Shown: positions 1 to 11,437 of the stretch, piece by piece
Layout: each line of letters opens with the position of its first letter
Position numbering within the stretch: position 1 is the first letter of the stretch
Assembly (NCBI RefSeq): GCF_032302195.1
Contig: NZ_CP135275.1
Coordinates: forward strand, 62,001-126,000
Source of the DNA: Paenibacillus sp. MMS20-IR301
GTDB taxonomy: Bacteria > Bacillota > Bacilli > Paenibacillales > Paenibacillaceae
Direction: 5' to 3'
Length of the DNA stretch: 64,000 bases
Notes under the pieces: model-generated
What the model was told of the DNA's origin: nothing
The model's database searches: none
What the model saw: the letters and a program-made list of their open reading frames with translations, nothing else
Translations under genes and position numbers: made by a program

Positions 1-617
1 GTAACTCTTCTCGTGGACCCGTCTTTCATTTCGATCTCCAGCCAGTATTTGTCGCCCACCCAGCTTTTTGTCTGCCTGGACAGCTCATCGAACGGGATGT
101 ATGCAAGCTCCGGGAACTCCCGGATGAATATGGCATTAGCTTCAGGTGTGAAGTCCATCAGGTCCGAGCCGTCATTGCCGCTGATGAATCGGACGGTTTC
201 GATTTTGCCGGCTACATCCAGCAGATCGTTAAGGGTCTTGGCTGCAGGATTGCTGCTCGCCTCGTATAGCCTGTCCCCGGCCCAGATTCTTGCTGAAGTT
301 TTATATCCCTTTACTTCGTATAGCTGTGTACCTGTCTTCAGATTCGTGGCATCCCCATCCCGGAGCTCGTGGCGGGGGCAGGTGTGCTCGGATTTGCTGT
401 AGGTAATTTCGCCGATCGCCGCTCCTTTACCCAGCCCGCTGAGATTACTGTCCGAATCGCCATAATACAGGACGCCGTCCCATTGCAGGATTGGGGCGTA
501 ATCCACATCGTCAAAATAACAGGTGTCCAGTGCTAATTTGCCCGCACAGCCTGTAAGCAGCAGCGCACCTAGTACCACTGATAATATGGCGCCAATCCAG
601 GATTTTATCATGTGCAT
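1..617 (-). CDS. Putative lipoprotein of unknown function (3' end outside window)
   Basis: The reverse strand is open from an ATG at 617 to the window edge (205 codons, no stop). The N-terminus is a short hydrophobic signal segment ending in a lipobox (LLTGC), so the product is probably a membrane-anchored lipoprotein. A GGGGTG sequence lies just upstream of the ATG at 617; a second in-frame ATG is at 611. The mature part is hydrophilic, with several Trp/Tyr and no family motif that I recognise. It is divergent from hrcA, sharing the intergenic stretch 618-724. Lipoprotein status is read directly from the sequence; function is unknown. Confidence 0.8.
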   Translation of the reverse strand, partial: MHMIKSWIGAILSVVLGALLLTGCAGKLALDTCYFDDVDYAPILQWDGVLYYGDSDSNLSGLGKGAAIGEITYSKSEHTCPRHELRDGDATNLKTGTQLYEVKGYKTSARIWAGDRLYEASSNPAAKTLNDLLDVAGKIETVRFISGNDGSDLMDFTPEANAIFIREFPELAYIPFDELSRQTKSWVGDKYWLEIEMKDGSTRRV

Positions 618-724
618 TTCATCACCCCATGTCTTATTGACGACAGAGCGGATGAATGGTTGCGGTTAAAATGTTAAAAGATGGGTTTATCTTGAAATAG
701 GCCGGATCAAGATGCCGATCTGAC

Positions 725-754
725 TTGACAATGCGGAGGTCTGTTTGGTATTTT
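725..754 (+). promoter_or_regulatory. SigA-type promoter of hrcA-grpE-dnaK-dnaJ
   Basis: TTGACA at 725-730 and TATTTT at 749-754 with an 18-nt spacer. The predicted start (about 761) lies just before the CIRCE element, the usual arrangement for HrcA-repressed operons. Confidence 0.7.
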
Positions 755-765
755 TGTATTAGTGG

Positions 766-792
766 TTAGCACTCATCTGACTAGAGTGCTAA
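766..792 (+). promoter_or_regulatory. CIRCE operator (HrcA binding site)
   Basis: TTAGCACTC, a 9-nt spacer, then GAGTGCTAA: a perfect 9-9-9 inverted repeat identical to the CIRCE consensus. It lies between the promoter and the hrcA start, so HrcA should repress the operon it heads. Confidence 0.98.
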
Positions 793-827
793 CGAATCGG
801 AGCCACAGCCGGATAGGAGGGAATAAC

Positions 828-1859
828 ATGTTAACTGAACGCCAGAGAATGATCCTGAATGCCATCGTAGACGATTATATTTCTTCCGCTGAGCCGGTAG
901 GCTCGCGCAGTATTTCTAAGCGGGGGGATGTGGGCTACAGTCCCGCAACGATCCGCAACGAAATGGCCGATCTGGAGGACCTCGGGTACCTGGAGCAGCC
1001 GCATACTTCGGCAGGGAGAATACCTTCCCATAAGGGCTACCGCTATTATGTGGATCATCTGGTACCGTGGAATTCCGCCGAAACAGCCGAACTGGGCACG
1101 ATCCGCGCTTTTTTTGCCGAGAAGCTTAATGCGACAGAGCAGGTCATCCAGCATGCGGCAATGATACTTTCCAATATGACGAATTATACTTCCATCCTAC
1201 TGGGTCCGGAGGTTTTTCATACATCATTGCGCCATTTCCAGCTGCTGCCGCTCGATGACAACACCGCTGTGGCGATTATCGTCACCAGCACCGGGCAGGT
1301 GGAGAACAAGACTGTAACCCTTCCCCCGGATATTTCCGTCTCCGAGATGGAGAAGGTTGTCAATCTGCTGAACAGCAAACTGAAGAACGTACCGCTCTAT
1401 AAGCTGAAGAGCCAGCTCTATTCGGAGCTGGGTGAAGAAATGCAGCGTCACATCTCCCACTATGAAGAATTAATGCAGGTGCTGGATACGGCGCTTGAAA
1501 GCGACCAGGAACAGCGCATCTATCTCAGCGGTGCAACGAATATGCTGACCCAGCCGGAGTTCAAGGACGTCGACAAGGTGAAGAATATTCTCGATCTGCT
1601 GGAAGAGACGCCGACCCTGCTCAAGATGCTGACCCCGGCCAGCGGGGGAACAGGGATGCAGGTGCGTATCGGTACAGAGAATAAGCATGAGGCCTTTGCG
1701 AACTGCAGTCTGATTACCGCCACGTATTCGCTCGACGGGAAGGCGCTTGGAAGCATCGGCATCCTCGGTCCGACCCGGATGGAGTACGCGCGGGTAATGG
1801 GTATTCTGGGCATTTTGTCCCGGGATTTGACAGCCATGCTGGCACACTGGTATAAGTGA
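828..1859 (+). CDS. hrcA: Heat-inducible transcription repressor HrcA
   Basis: 343-residue HrcA, the repressor that binds CIRCE and is kept active by GroEL in the known family. The N-terminus is the winged helix (LTERQRMILNAIVDDYI, then the SPATIRNEMADLE recognition region). The central and C-terminal parts match the GAF-like dimerisation domain, ending in a conserved YARVMGILG-type segment. The ATG at 828 is chosen because it follows GATAGGAGGGAAT at normal spacing; a longer in-frame reading from 762 would run through the operator. It is the first gene of the operon and is followed by grpE after 49 nt. It should be autoregulated through the CIRCE at 766-792. Confidence 0.97.
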   Translation: MLTERQRMILNAIVDDYISSAEPVGSRSISKRGDVGYSPATIRNEMADLEDLGYLEQPHTSAGRIPSHKGYRYYVDHLVPWNSAETAELGTIRAFFAEKLNATEQVIQHAAMILSNMTNYTSILLGPEVFHTSLRHFQLLPLDDNTAVAIIVTSTGQVENKTVTLPPDISVSEMEKVVNLLNSKLKNVPLYKLKSQLYSELGEEMQRHISHYEELMQVLDTALESDQEQRIYLSGATNMLTQPEFKDVDKVKNILDLLEETPTLLKMLTPASGGTGMQVRIGTENKHEAFANCSLITATYSLDGKALGSIGILGPTRMEYARVMGILGILSRDLTAMLAHWYK

Positions 1860-1908
1860 ACAGAGCGTAATTGATTATCGTGAATGAGGAAAGGGAGGTG
1901 AAGACAAC

Positions 1909-2493
1909 TTGAAAGAGGAAGAGGTTCAGGATCTGAATGAAATGAATGACCCCTCGTTGAATGAAACCCAGGCGGCAGATGAAGCTGCAGAAGCCGGCGG
2001 CTCATTCACGGCTGAAGAGGCCGGCGGGTCGGCTTCAGTTGGCGGAGAGGATTACAAGAAGCTTCAGGAGCTTGCGGATGAGCATCAGGCGCGCGCGCTG
2101 CGTGTACAGGCAGATTACGATAACTTCCGCCGCCGCACCCAGAAGGAAAAGGAAGAGCTGGCCCAATATGCGACATCTAAGCTCGTAACCGAATTGCTTC
2201 CGGTTCTGGATAATTTCGAGCGTGCCCTGGCTACATCTCCGGGAGGCCCGGAATCCGAGGCATTCAGCAAAGGCGTTAACATGATTTTCCGGCAGCTGGA
2301 CGGGGTATTGAAAGCTCAAGGACTTGCAGCCATGGAAACGGTAGGACAGCCTTTTAACCCTGAATATCATCAGGCGATCATGCAGGTGGAGAGCGAGGAG
2401 CACGAGGAAGGCATCGTGACGGAAGAGGTCCAGAAGGGCTATCTCCTGAAGGATAAGGTTCTTCGTCCGGCCATGGTCAAAGTCAGCATGTAG
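1909..2493 (+). CDS. grpE: Nucleotide exchange factor GrpE
   Basis: 194-residue GrpE, which drives ADP release from DnaK. It has a long acidic, low-complexity N-terminus (about 60 residues), a coiled coil (KKLQELADEHQARALRVQADYDNFRRR) and the C-terminal beta domain (GQPFNPEYHQAIMQVES, then VLRPAMVKVS). The start is TTG at 1909, preceded by a very strong AAGGGAGGTGA at 8 nt. It lies between hrcA and dnaK as in other Firmicutes. Confidence 0.97.
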   Translation: MKEEEVQDLNEMNDPSLNETQAADEAAEAGGSFTAEEAGGSASVGGEDYKKLQELADEHQARALRVQADYDNFRRRTQKEKEELAQYATSKLVTELLPVLDNFERALATSPGGPESEAFSKGVNMIFRQLDGVLKAQGLAAMETVGQPFNPEYHQAIMQVESEEHEEGIVTEEVQKGYLLKDKVLRPAMVKVSM

Positions 2494-2530
2494 TTCTGTC
2501 TATATAAGCACAGACAATGGATTGAAGTAA

Positions 2531-4447
<1,917 letters not shown>

Positions 4448-4480
4448 CCTTAAACGATAAGTTTAAATTTTGGTGAGAGG

Positions 4481-4523
4481 GGAAGGTCAAAACCGGGGCA
4501 TCCCGTGTTTTGGCTTTCCTTTT
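4481..4523 (+). terminator. Hairpin plus short T-tract between dnaK and dnaJ
   Basis: An imperfect long stem pairs GGAAGGTCAAAACCGGG with CCCGTGTTTTGGCTTTCC around a small loop and is followed by TTTT. It lies in the 114-nt dnaK-dnaJ gap. It may act as an attenuator or processing site that lowers dnaJ relative to dnaK. Stem mismatches and the short T-tract make full termination unlikely. Confidence 0.5.
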
Positions 4524-4561
4524 AAAATGTAAAGAATTATGGGTTGACGGAGGTGAAAGCA

Positions 4562-5686
4562 GTGGCAGATAAACGTGATTATTATGAGGTTCTGGGTCTC
4601 GGAAGAGATGCATCAGACGATGAAGTGAAGAAAGCGTACCGCAAGCTGGCGCGCCAGTACCATCCGGACGTAAATAAGGCGAGCGATGCGGAAGCAAAGT
4701 TCAAAGAGGTCAAGGAAGCTTATGATGTCCTCAGTGACGGGCAGCAGCGGGCTCGGTATGACCAATACGGTCATATTGACCCTAACCAGGGTATGGGCGG
4801 CGGCTTTGGCGGCGGCGGGGGAGATTTCGGCGGACTTGGCGATATCTTCGATATGTTCTTCGGCGGCGGCGGACGGCGTGATCCGAATGCACCGCAGCGC
4901 GGCGGCGATTTGCAGTACACAATGACCATTGAGTTCAAGGAAGCGGTGTTCGGCAAGGAAACTGATATTACCATTCCGCGCACAGAAACCTGTGATACCT
5001 GCTTCGGCTCCGGTGCTAAGGCAGGAACGAAGCCGGAGACCTGTTCCGTCTGCCACGGCAGCGGCCAGCAGGAGTTCGTGCAGAATACACCGCTTGGACA
5101 GATGCGTAACCGCCGTCCCTGCTCGCATTGCAGCGGCACAGGCAAAATCATCAAGGAAAAATGTACCACGTGCGCCGGCCAGGGTAAGGTTAAACGGCAG
5201 CGCAAAATCCATGTACGCATTCCCGCAGGTGTGGATGACGGCGCGCAGCTGCGCATGACCGGCGAAGGGGAAGGCGGTACACGCGGCGGCCCGGCAGGAG
5301 ATCTGTACATTGTAATCCGTGTGAAGGACCATGATTTCTTCGAGCGTGAGAACAATGATATTATGTGCGAGGTTCCGCTGACATTTGCCCAGGCGGCCCT
5401 TGGCGATGAGATTGAAATCCCGACCCTGACGGAGAAAGTAAAACTCAAAATTCCGGCAGGCACCCAGACCGGCACCTTCTTCCGCCTCAAAGGCAAAGGG
5501 GTTCCGCATTTGCGCGGAAATGGCGTCGGCGACCAGCATGTACGGGTTATCGTCGTTACCCCGAGCAAGCTTAGCGAAGAGCAGAAGGATCTGCTGCGCC
5601 AGTTCGCTTCGCACAACGGTGAGAACACCCACGAACAGGAGCAGTCCTTCTTCGACCGCGTGAAACGCGCGTTCCGCGGGGACTGA
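4562..5686 (+). CDS. dnaJ: Co-chaperone DnaJ (Hsp40)
   Basis: 374-residue type I DnaJ. The J domain carries the HPD motif (YHPDVNK), followed by a Gly/Phe-rich linker ([13 protein letters not shown]) and four zinc-binding CxxCxGxG repeats ([32 protein letters not shown]). The C-terminal substrate-binding domains follow. The start is GTG at 4562, placed by GGAGGTGAA upstream; a TTG at 4544 is in frame but has no SD. It stimulates DnaK ATP hydrolysis and is the last gene of the CIRCE operon before the terminator at 5733. Confidence 0.98.
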   Translation: MADKRDYYEVLGLGRDASDDEVKKAYRKLARQYHPDVNKASDAEAKFKEVKEAYDVLSDGQQRARYDQYGHIDPNQGMGGGFGGGGGDFGGLGDIFDMFFGGGGRRDPNAPQRGGDLQYTMTIEFKEAVFGKETDITIPRTETCDTCFGSGAKAGTKPETCSVCHGSGQQEFVQNTPLGQMRNRRPCSHCSGTGKIIKEKCTTCAGQGKVKRQRKIHVRIPAGVDDGAQLRMTGEGEGGTRGGPAGDLYIVIRVKDHDFFERENNDIMCEVPLTFAQAALGDEIEIPTLTEKVKLKIPAGTQTGTFFRLKGKGVPHLRGNGVGDQHVRVIVVTPSKLSEEQKDLLRQFASHNGENTHEQEQSFFDRVKRAFRGD

Positions 5687-5732
5687 ACTTATTAAGCTCA
5701 TTCAGTAACGGCTGATGTAAGCCGCATAGCAG

Positions 5733-5775
5733 CGCCCGCCCCCGGTAATCTGGAGGCGGGCGTTTGTGTTTTGTG
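5733..5775 (+). terminator. Terminator downstream of dnaJ
   Basis: Stem CGCCCGCC (5733-5740) / GGCGGGCG (5755-5762), followed by TTTGTGTTTTG. Confidence 0.85.
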
Positions 5776-5827
5776 GATTAGCTTGATCAGATGACTTAAC
5801 GCCCACTCTTTCATTTATACACACAAA

Positions 5828-5868
5828 CGGCGGCAGCATCCTGAGTTCAGGATACTGCCGCCGCTTTT
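5828..5868. terminator. Bidirectional terminator between dnaJ and the S8 protease gene
   Basis: A 17-bp near-perfect stem, CGGCGGCAGCATCCTGA with its complement at 5847-5863, followed by CTTTTTG on the plus strand and a T-rich TTTGTGTGT on the minus strand. It should end both convergent transcripts. Confidence 0.9.
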
Positions 5869-5904
5869 TGTGTAGCGTATTAATTAAGCAAAACCATATT
5901 CCGC

Positions 5905-8900
5905 TTACAGATTGCGCAGATCCTCAAGCACACGCTCCAGAATGACAGCAGCCTGGGCGCGGGTCAGCGTACCCTTAGGGTTGAAGGTATTGTTGCCTAC
6001 CCCCTGGAGGTAACCTTTGCTTACGGCAAAGGCGATTGCGTTCTTGGCATCCGCCGAGATGGAGCCTGCATCTTTAAAGGTCAGGGCAGCGGCAGTGCCG
6101 TCGGCACCCAGTGCCTGCGCAAGAATCAAGGCTGCCTCTTCGCGGGTCAGAACATCGCGGGAGCCGCTTTCCTTGATGTGCGCTGCCCAGGTGTCGCCCT
6201 TGCCGAGCAAGCGGTCGAACAAGGTCAGCAGTTCAGCCTGATTCAGGCTGTCAGCAGGCTTGAAGCTCGCTGTAGTTCCTTTACCGGCTACGATTCCGTG
6301 AGCGGCAAGGACTTCAACCGCATCCTTGGCCCAGTGTACGCCGACATCGGAGAAGGTTGTGTTGCGGGAAGCGGCAGTGTAAGTGCCGTCACCGGTAATG
6401 CTGAACTGCAGCTGGCCGTCAGCAGGAACTGTACCGGCTTGCAGGTAAGTCCAGCTGTTGTTAAGGGCTTCCTGATACACACCGGTCTTGCGGACATCCT
6501 TCAGACCGTCTGGGTTCAGGGTAAGCTGCACCAGTACCGGCTTACCGGTCTTCCAGCCGTTCTTGACAGTCAGCGAGGAGGCACCGATATCAATGCTCTG
6601 GGTGCTTCCGCTTAATAAAGCTGTATCTGCTTCAGTATTCAAGCTGAGCGTTACAGCAAGACCGCTGGCAGTAATGAAGTCCGGAAGCGTACCGGCCGGA
6701 ATAGTCAGGGCGAATGCCTTGCCGTTCAGAATAAGGGCATTTCCGGAAGCCTTCAGCTTCTCCGCCTGGGTAGGTGTCAGCACAATGCTAACCTGTCCGT
6801 ATTTGGAGAAGTCTACGTCGCTTACGCTCAGGACAACGCTCTTGTTCGCAGCATTCTGAAGTGCTGTGGTCAGGACGGTGTCTGAAACAGCCAGGCTTGC
6901 GGACGGTTTGCCGCCCGCAGGGTCAGCAGTTTCAGTCAGTTGTCCGGAGGCGACAGCTGTTCCGGCAGTTGGAGTCTGGGTAGCCGCAGGTTGCGGATTA
7001 GACGGGCTGCTGGACAGCGGCTCCGTTACAACAACAGTTACGGTTGAAGTTCCTCCCGGAATCGTTGCCGAGTAGCTGTTGCTCCATAGCTGGATGTCAG
7101 ACAGCTCGAAGGTATAGGTTCCGGACTTGGTCGGGGTAAATGTAAATTGTCCCAGAGAGCCGGCGCCGGTACCATCATAAGCCCCGTCTGTCAGATGTAC
7201 GCCGTACTGCAGCACATCGCGGCCATCCTCTGAATGGATAAGATTAGTATATTCAGACAAAGGTACGCCGGAGAAATGAGTTTCCTGATAGGTCGCCAGC
7301 TGTACGCTTGGCTTGATAGCCGGCTGGCTCAGGCTGTTGCTGTACAACAGATTGAAGGTGGCTCCATAGATCCCGTATACATTCTCCGTAACAGAGAAGC
7401 CGGCATCAATAGTAATGGAAGAACCGAGTTCAACTTTGGCACTGGAAGCTGCAGGTGAGACCGTAGCGGCTCCCCGGTCCGTATTGTAGCGCAGGAGCTG
7501 GGCATAATCGAGATAACCGTTATAAGCATAATCGTATGCGTACAGATAGAATTGGTTCAAGCCTTCGGCCAGAGGGACCTCAATTTCGAAATAACCGTTC
7601 GGGCCGATATAACCGTTTGCTTCTCCGACGGTACCGTCTGCTTTCTCATATGCAGCCGCAACGGCAAGCAGTTCATTCGGATTCGTAGCCTCATCAATCA
7701 GCTCGTACATCAAATCGTAGGCAATGACGCCGCTGATCGTTGCGCTGCGCGGTTCCTGCTCATTCTGCCGCGGATTCTCCGTTATGGTTGCTCCGGCAAC
7801 TTCCGGCGCCTCCCGGTCGATGATCACAATGGCGGACAAATCATCCATCCGGGTGGTTCCGTCCAGAACAGGCGTTATGGAATAGATACCATCCGGCAAT
7901 ACATAAGACTCGCCGGTATCTTGAACGACAACAGTCCCTTTCCATTCAGGTTCCTCATAGAGGCCCGGGTAGAATTTTTGCCCTGTGGCATATACATCCC
8001 CAACAACGGTAGTTGAATTATCGAGAGAGACAACCTCAAGCTCCAGGTTCTCTACTGTCTCGTTCACAGAGAAGGTCAGATACGTACTCTCAAGGAATCC
8101 GTCTCCATTAGGTGAAATGTATTCGAAATTATTAGCACCCACTTCGAAATTGGTAATGGTGTCCGGTTTGTACTGCTCACCTATTACCACGCTGAACGGT
8201 AAAGTCAGAACTTCTGAAGTTGGTTTGCTGGATAAGGTCAGCACACCTTCATACTGTCCTTCTTTTGCTTCTCCGGTGATCTTGAGCGGTACATTGAAAT
8301 AATTGCCGGCTGTGACGGAAGAAGGCAGGCTGGCAAATTCAACGCCTTCAGGGGCTGCTGAACGCCAGCTCACAGCCACATTAAAAGTCGTTACAGTAGA
8401 ATCTAAGTTGTCTACATAAACAGTCTTGGTCACCGTAGTCGGCTTAGTGACCAGTCCGAAGGACAAGGAACCTGTGTCGTAGCTTACTTTAGGGAATTCC
8501 GCTTCTGGACGGCCGGTGTCAAGCACTTCAGCAACCCGGGCGATAGCGGTGGCACTCAGAGCCTTCGGCAGGTTAATTAATCCGGCACCCTGCTCGTATA
8601 CGCTGTAATATTTATTATTCCGGTCTGTCAGCGATGTAGCATTATTGGCCAATAGAATTTTTACCTGATCCGGGGTTAAAGCTTGACCCTTAACCGTTTT
8701 ATCTGAGCTCAGCAGCAGCGCAGCTGCACCGGCCACATGCGGGCTGGCCATACTGGTTCCGTTAAGCTTGGTGTAGCCGGTCGGGCTCTCCCATTCCGGT
8801 ACGGATGAATTCACCCCTACACCCGGAGCTGCTACATCCGGTTTAATGTTGAAATCCGGAAGGGCCGGTCCGCGTGAGCTGAAGCCGGCAATGAGGTTAT

Positions 8901-10428
8901 CTTTGTCCGGGCCAACCTTGAAGGTGATCGTATTCCGTCCGTCCGCCAGCTCAGCCTTAATCGCTGTGCCTTCATCCTTGGTAATGCCGTAAGTAGGCAC
9001 TCCGGTTGCATCAGTAGCGGCATTCAGCTCGCCTGCCCGGTTATTGGCGATTAAGAGTCCGGCAGCGCCTGCTGCACGGGCATTGGCTGACTTGTTCACG
9101 AAGGTGTTGCTTCCGCGGTCTACAAGGGCAATCTTGCCTGCTACATCTGCATTCTTATAGTCATTTACGGTAAGCCCAAGTCCGGCATATACGACCTCAA
9201 GTCCTTGGGCTTCTTCAGGAAGCCCTTGTTCAGAGGCCTGAATCCCATAGACATTGTCTGTGGCACCGATCCGGATATAAGTGATATCCGCAGGTGTAGA
9301 GGACGCTGCAACCGATATCGTACGGTGCGCTCCGCCAGGAGTACCGACAGTCTCAGCTTCAGGGCCGGCGTTGCCGGCTGCCAGCACCACAGTAACTCCG
9401 GCATTCGCCGCGTTGTCAACTGCAATCGCATCCGGGGAATACTGCTGATTCACATCTGAACCGAGCGACAGGTTGATGACATCGACTTCATCCTCTACTG
9501 CCCGCTCAATACCTTCGATCACGTCAGCTGTGCTGCCGCTTCCATACGGGCCGAGAACACGGTACACATAAAGATCCACATCCGGTGCAACACTTTTGAT
9601 AATGCCGGATACATGTGAGCCGTGAGCGGTCTCATAAGGATTACCGTTAATCGGTTCGAAATTGGCATCAGGTTCTGTTTCGTATGGCTCCGCATCGTCA
9701 TCAACGACATCATAGCCTTGGCCTTCAACATAGAAATCCTTCAGATAAGGATGATCCGGATCAATACCGGTATCAATTACAGCAACCTTAATGCCTTCAC
9801 CGGTAATACCGGCATCGGTCAGTACTTCCGCGCCGAAGATATCACCATTTCCGACCTTCTCAAGCGTCTCGGGAAGCTCAGCAGTGGCGGTTTCCAGCGT
9901 GTGTACCGTACGGTTGGCAAACACGGCCTTCACACCCGGCAGAGTCAGCAGCTTGTCTACCTGGTTGCCGGGCAGTGTCACGGAGTAGCCGTTGAAGACC
10001 TCCGTATATTCATGTCCGGTAACGGCACCAATGGCGGCTGCGGCAGAAGCAAAGCTGTTGTGCTCAGTGCGGAGAATATTGCGCTGAAGTGCAGGCGCTT
10101 TACCTTTGGCACCTTGAGTCGCAGCAACTTTGACCGGATCGTTCTGCAATTGGACGATGAAGGTTACGGGTGCTGAAGTTGTAACATTGCCGGCATAATT
10201 CTGCGGCTTGGAGTGTAATGCTGAAGTTAAGCTCTGGATGGAGGTGCTTAAAGAGCCCGGGGCATTGCCCAGCTTCGATTCAAGCAGGGAAGCATGATTC
10301 TTAAGGTCCGGTGAAGCCGGCAGGAAGCTGCCGCTGCCTGCAAAAACTGCGGAAGGAAATAGGACGGAAACCGCGAGACTAAAACTTGCTGTGCCTATGC
10401 CAATTTTACGAATGGAGCGTTTGAACAT
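5905..10428 (-). CDS. Cell-surface subtilisin-like serine protease with PA, cohesin-like and SLH domains
   Basis: 1507-residue S8 protease. A signal peptide (about 1-30, ending AVFA) is followed by an I9-type propeptide (about 85-180) and the catalytic domain. The triad is visible as D219 (VAVIDTGID), H269 (AHGSHVSG) and S559 (NGTSMASPHVAG), with a PA-domain insert at about 385-500. Then come Fn3-like beta domains, a cohesin-like segment (about 1010-1160) and a Ser/Thr/Pro linker. Three S-layer homology repeats end the protein (TFSDVGVHWAKDAVEVLAAH; ALTFKDAGSISADAKNAI; a weaker middle copy). The start at 10428 follows GGGAGGATCC. An ATG at 10470 is in frame but lacks an SD. The product is expected on the cell wall, held by secondary polymers, degrading extracellular protein. 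It interrupts the dnaK-prmA gene order known from Bacillus. Confidence 0.95.
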   Translation of the reverse strand: MFKRSIRKIGIGTASFSLAVSVLFPSAVFAGSGSFLPASPDLKNHASLLESKLGNAPGSLSTSIQSLTSALHSKPQNYAGNVTTSAPVTFIVQLQNDPVKVAATQGAKGKAPALQRNILRTEHNSFASAAAAIGAVTGHEYTEVFNGYSVTLPGNQVDKLLTLPGVKAVFANRTVHTLETATAELPETLEKVGNGDIFGAEVLTDAGITGEGIKVAVIDTGIDPDHPYLKDFYVEGQGYDVVDDDAEPYETEPDANFEPINGNPYETAHGSHVSGIIKSVAPDVDLYVYRVLGPYGSGSTADVIEGIERAVEDEVDVINLSLGSDVNQQYSPDAIAVDNAANAGVTVVLAAGNAGPEAETVGTPGGAHRTISVAASSTPADITYIRIGATDNVYGIQASEQGLPEEAQGLEVVYAGLGLTVNDYKNADVAGKIALVDRGSNTFVNKSANARAAGAAGLLIANNRAGELNAATDATGVPTYGITKDEGTAIKAELADGRNTITFKVGPDKDNLIAGFSSRGPALPDFNIKPDVAAPGVGVNSSVPEWESPTGYTKLNGTSMASPHVAGAAALLLSSDKTVKGQALTPDQVKILLANNATSLTDRNNKYYSVYEQGAGLINLPKALSATAIARVAEVLDTGRPEAEFPKVSYDTGSLSFGLVTKPTTVTKTVYVDNLDSTVTTFNVAVSWRSAAPEGVEFASLPSSVTAGNYFNVPLKITGEAKEGQYEGVLTLSSKPTSEVLTLPFSVVIGEQYKPDTITNFEVGANNFEYISPNGDGFLESTYLTFSVNETVENLELEVVSLDNSTTVVGDVYATGQKFYPGLYEEPEWKGTVVVQDTGESYVLPDGIYSITPVLDGTTRMDDLSAIVIIDREAPEVAGATITENPRQNEQEPRSATISGVIAYDLMYELIDEATNPNELLAVAAAYEKADGTVGEANGYIGPNGYFEIEVPLAEGLNQFYLYAYDYAYNGYLDYAQLLRYNTDRGAATVSPAASSAKVELGSSITIDAGFSVTENVYGIYGATFNLLYSNSLSQPAIKPSVQLATYQETHFSGVPLSEYTNLIHSEDGRDVLQYGVHLTDGAYDGTGAGSLGQFTFTPTKSGTYTFELSDIQLWSNSYSATIPGGTSTVTVVVTEPLSSSPSNPQPAATQTPTAGTAVASGQLTETADPAGGKPSASLAVSDTVLTTALQNAANKSVVLSVSDVDFSKYGQVSIVLTPTQAEKLKASGNALILNGKAFALTIPAGTLPDFITASGLAVTLSLNTEADTALLSGSTQSIDIGASSLTVKNGWKTGKPVLVQLTLNPDGLKDVRKTGVYQEALNNSWTYLQAGTVPADGQLQFSITGDGTYTAASRNTTFSDVGVHWAKDAVEVLAAHGIVAGKGTTASFKPADSLNQAELLTLFDRLLGKGDTWAAHIKESGSRDVLTREEAALILAQALGADGTAAALTFKDAGSISADAKNAIAFAVSKGYLQGVGNNTFNPKGTLTRAQAAVILERVLEDLRNL

Positions 10429-10723
10429 TAAGGATCCTCCCGGTAGTATATATTTTTTTTCTTTCGGCAAGCTTATGAATCCGCTCTCTCCCTTCCTGTG
10501 TCAGATTTCCTTACTGAATTAAGAAATGTGAAAATTACATTTATTTTACAGGTAATTTACAGATTGTAATATACTACTTTAGCACCATATTACGGTAAAG
10601 TGCTGAATAAAATGTCGAATGCCGATTATTTAGCTCGGATATGGTGAAAAAGCATAAAAAAACCGTTTCCAAGACAAGATATACCCGTGCAGTATCCAGC
10701 TTCAGTTTTAAGAGAGCGGGGAA
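10429..10723. other. Divergent intergenic region with two overlapping dyads
   Basis: AT-rich region holding the promoters of the S8 protease (minus) and the 10724 gene (plus). Two overlapping inverted repeats lie at 10576-10604: ACTTTA (10576-10581) with TAAAGT (10596-10601), and AGCAC (10581-10585) with GTGCT (10600-10604). I cannot assign clear -35/-10 boxes. Confidence 0.5.
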
Positions 10724-11086
10724 ATGATCTTGGAAAGGTATATATTGGCTTATTTTAGATCACCTGAAGAAGCGGAAGCGGTCTCCCGCAAGCTCCAGGC
10801 ATTGCGTGTTCACGAAATTTCGATTGACAGATTCAGCAGATTCGGGGGAAACGGGCTGCAGTCCGGTGTAAATCCGGTCACAGGCAATCTGGCCAGTATG
10901 GATTCCATGACTGCGGTGAGTGCACATTCGGGTATACTCTCTGCAGCGCATACCAGCAGCAGCGGGATGAGTCATGGCGGGGATGGCGGACCGACCGGAC
11001 GGAATATTCTCCTGACGGTAATTGTGGATTCGTCTGTTTACGATCAGGCGTTGTCCATCATTGAAGCGGCAGGCGGAATGGTTTAA
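10724..11086 (+). CDS. Small hypothetical protein with a stress-protein-like fold
   Basis: 120-residue protein. The N-terminal part (RYILAYFRSPEEAEAVSRKL) looks like the alpha/beta half found in general-stress (YflT/17M-like) proteins. A Gly/Ser/His-rich middle follows, then a beta strand and helix (ILLTVIVDSSVYDQALSIIEAAGG). No catalytic residues, signal or membrane segment are visible. The ATG at 10724 is preceded only by a moderate AGAGCGGGGA. It is divergent from the S8 protease. The family assignment is tentative. Confidence 0.75.
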   Translation: MILERYILAYFRSPEEAEAVSRKLQALRVHEISIDRFSRFGGNGLQSGVNPVTGNLASMDSMTAVSAHSGILSAAHTSSSGMSHGGDGGPTGRNILLTVIVDSSVYDQALSIIEAAGGMV

Positions 11087-11136
11087 TCACAATTTTTTAT
11101 AACTGCACAATAATGAGCGGAGGCTGAATACACACT

Positions 11137-11316
11137 ATGGACAGAGAAAATTCACGGATCTTTTCCAAAACAGAGAAAATGAAGCTGCTTTATGAAGCAA
11201 AGGCAGAGGATGTTGAATTCTCGGCCGCTGAAGCGGACCAGGATGATATCGAAGCGATGGACCGCTCCCAGGAGGCTGACAAAAGGCAGCTGCAGGAGAT
11301 TCTGAAGAAGGAATAA
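11137..11316 (+). CDS. 59-residue acidic hypothetical protein
   Basis: Short open frame MDRENSRIFSKTEK... ending in ...QLQEILKKE. It is highly charged and predicted to be helical, with no Cys and no membrane segment. A GGAGG lies 13 nt before the ATG, which is slightly long. It is followed by a terminator at 11363. Strong codon structure and conserved-looking amphipathic helices make it a likely gene of unknown function. Confidence 0.65.
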   Translation: MDRENSRIFSKTEKMKLLYEAKAEDVEFSAAEADQDDIEAMDRSQEADKRQLQEILKKE

Positions 11317-11362
11317 TACAGGCTTGCAGCAGCAGGCTGTAAAGTGAAAAATTGACGAAGAT

Positions 11363-11386
11363 GCCCCGCGGATGTGGGGCGTTTTT
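11363..11386 (+). terminator. Rho-independent terminator
   Basis: Stem GCCCC (11363-11367) / GGGGC (11376-11380), followed by GTTTTTG. It ends the 10724/11137 transcript. Confidence 0.75.
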
Positions 11387-11437
11387 GCGTGCAGGCGTGT
11401 ATAATGGAGGGACATGCTCAAGCGGGAGGGTACTTAC

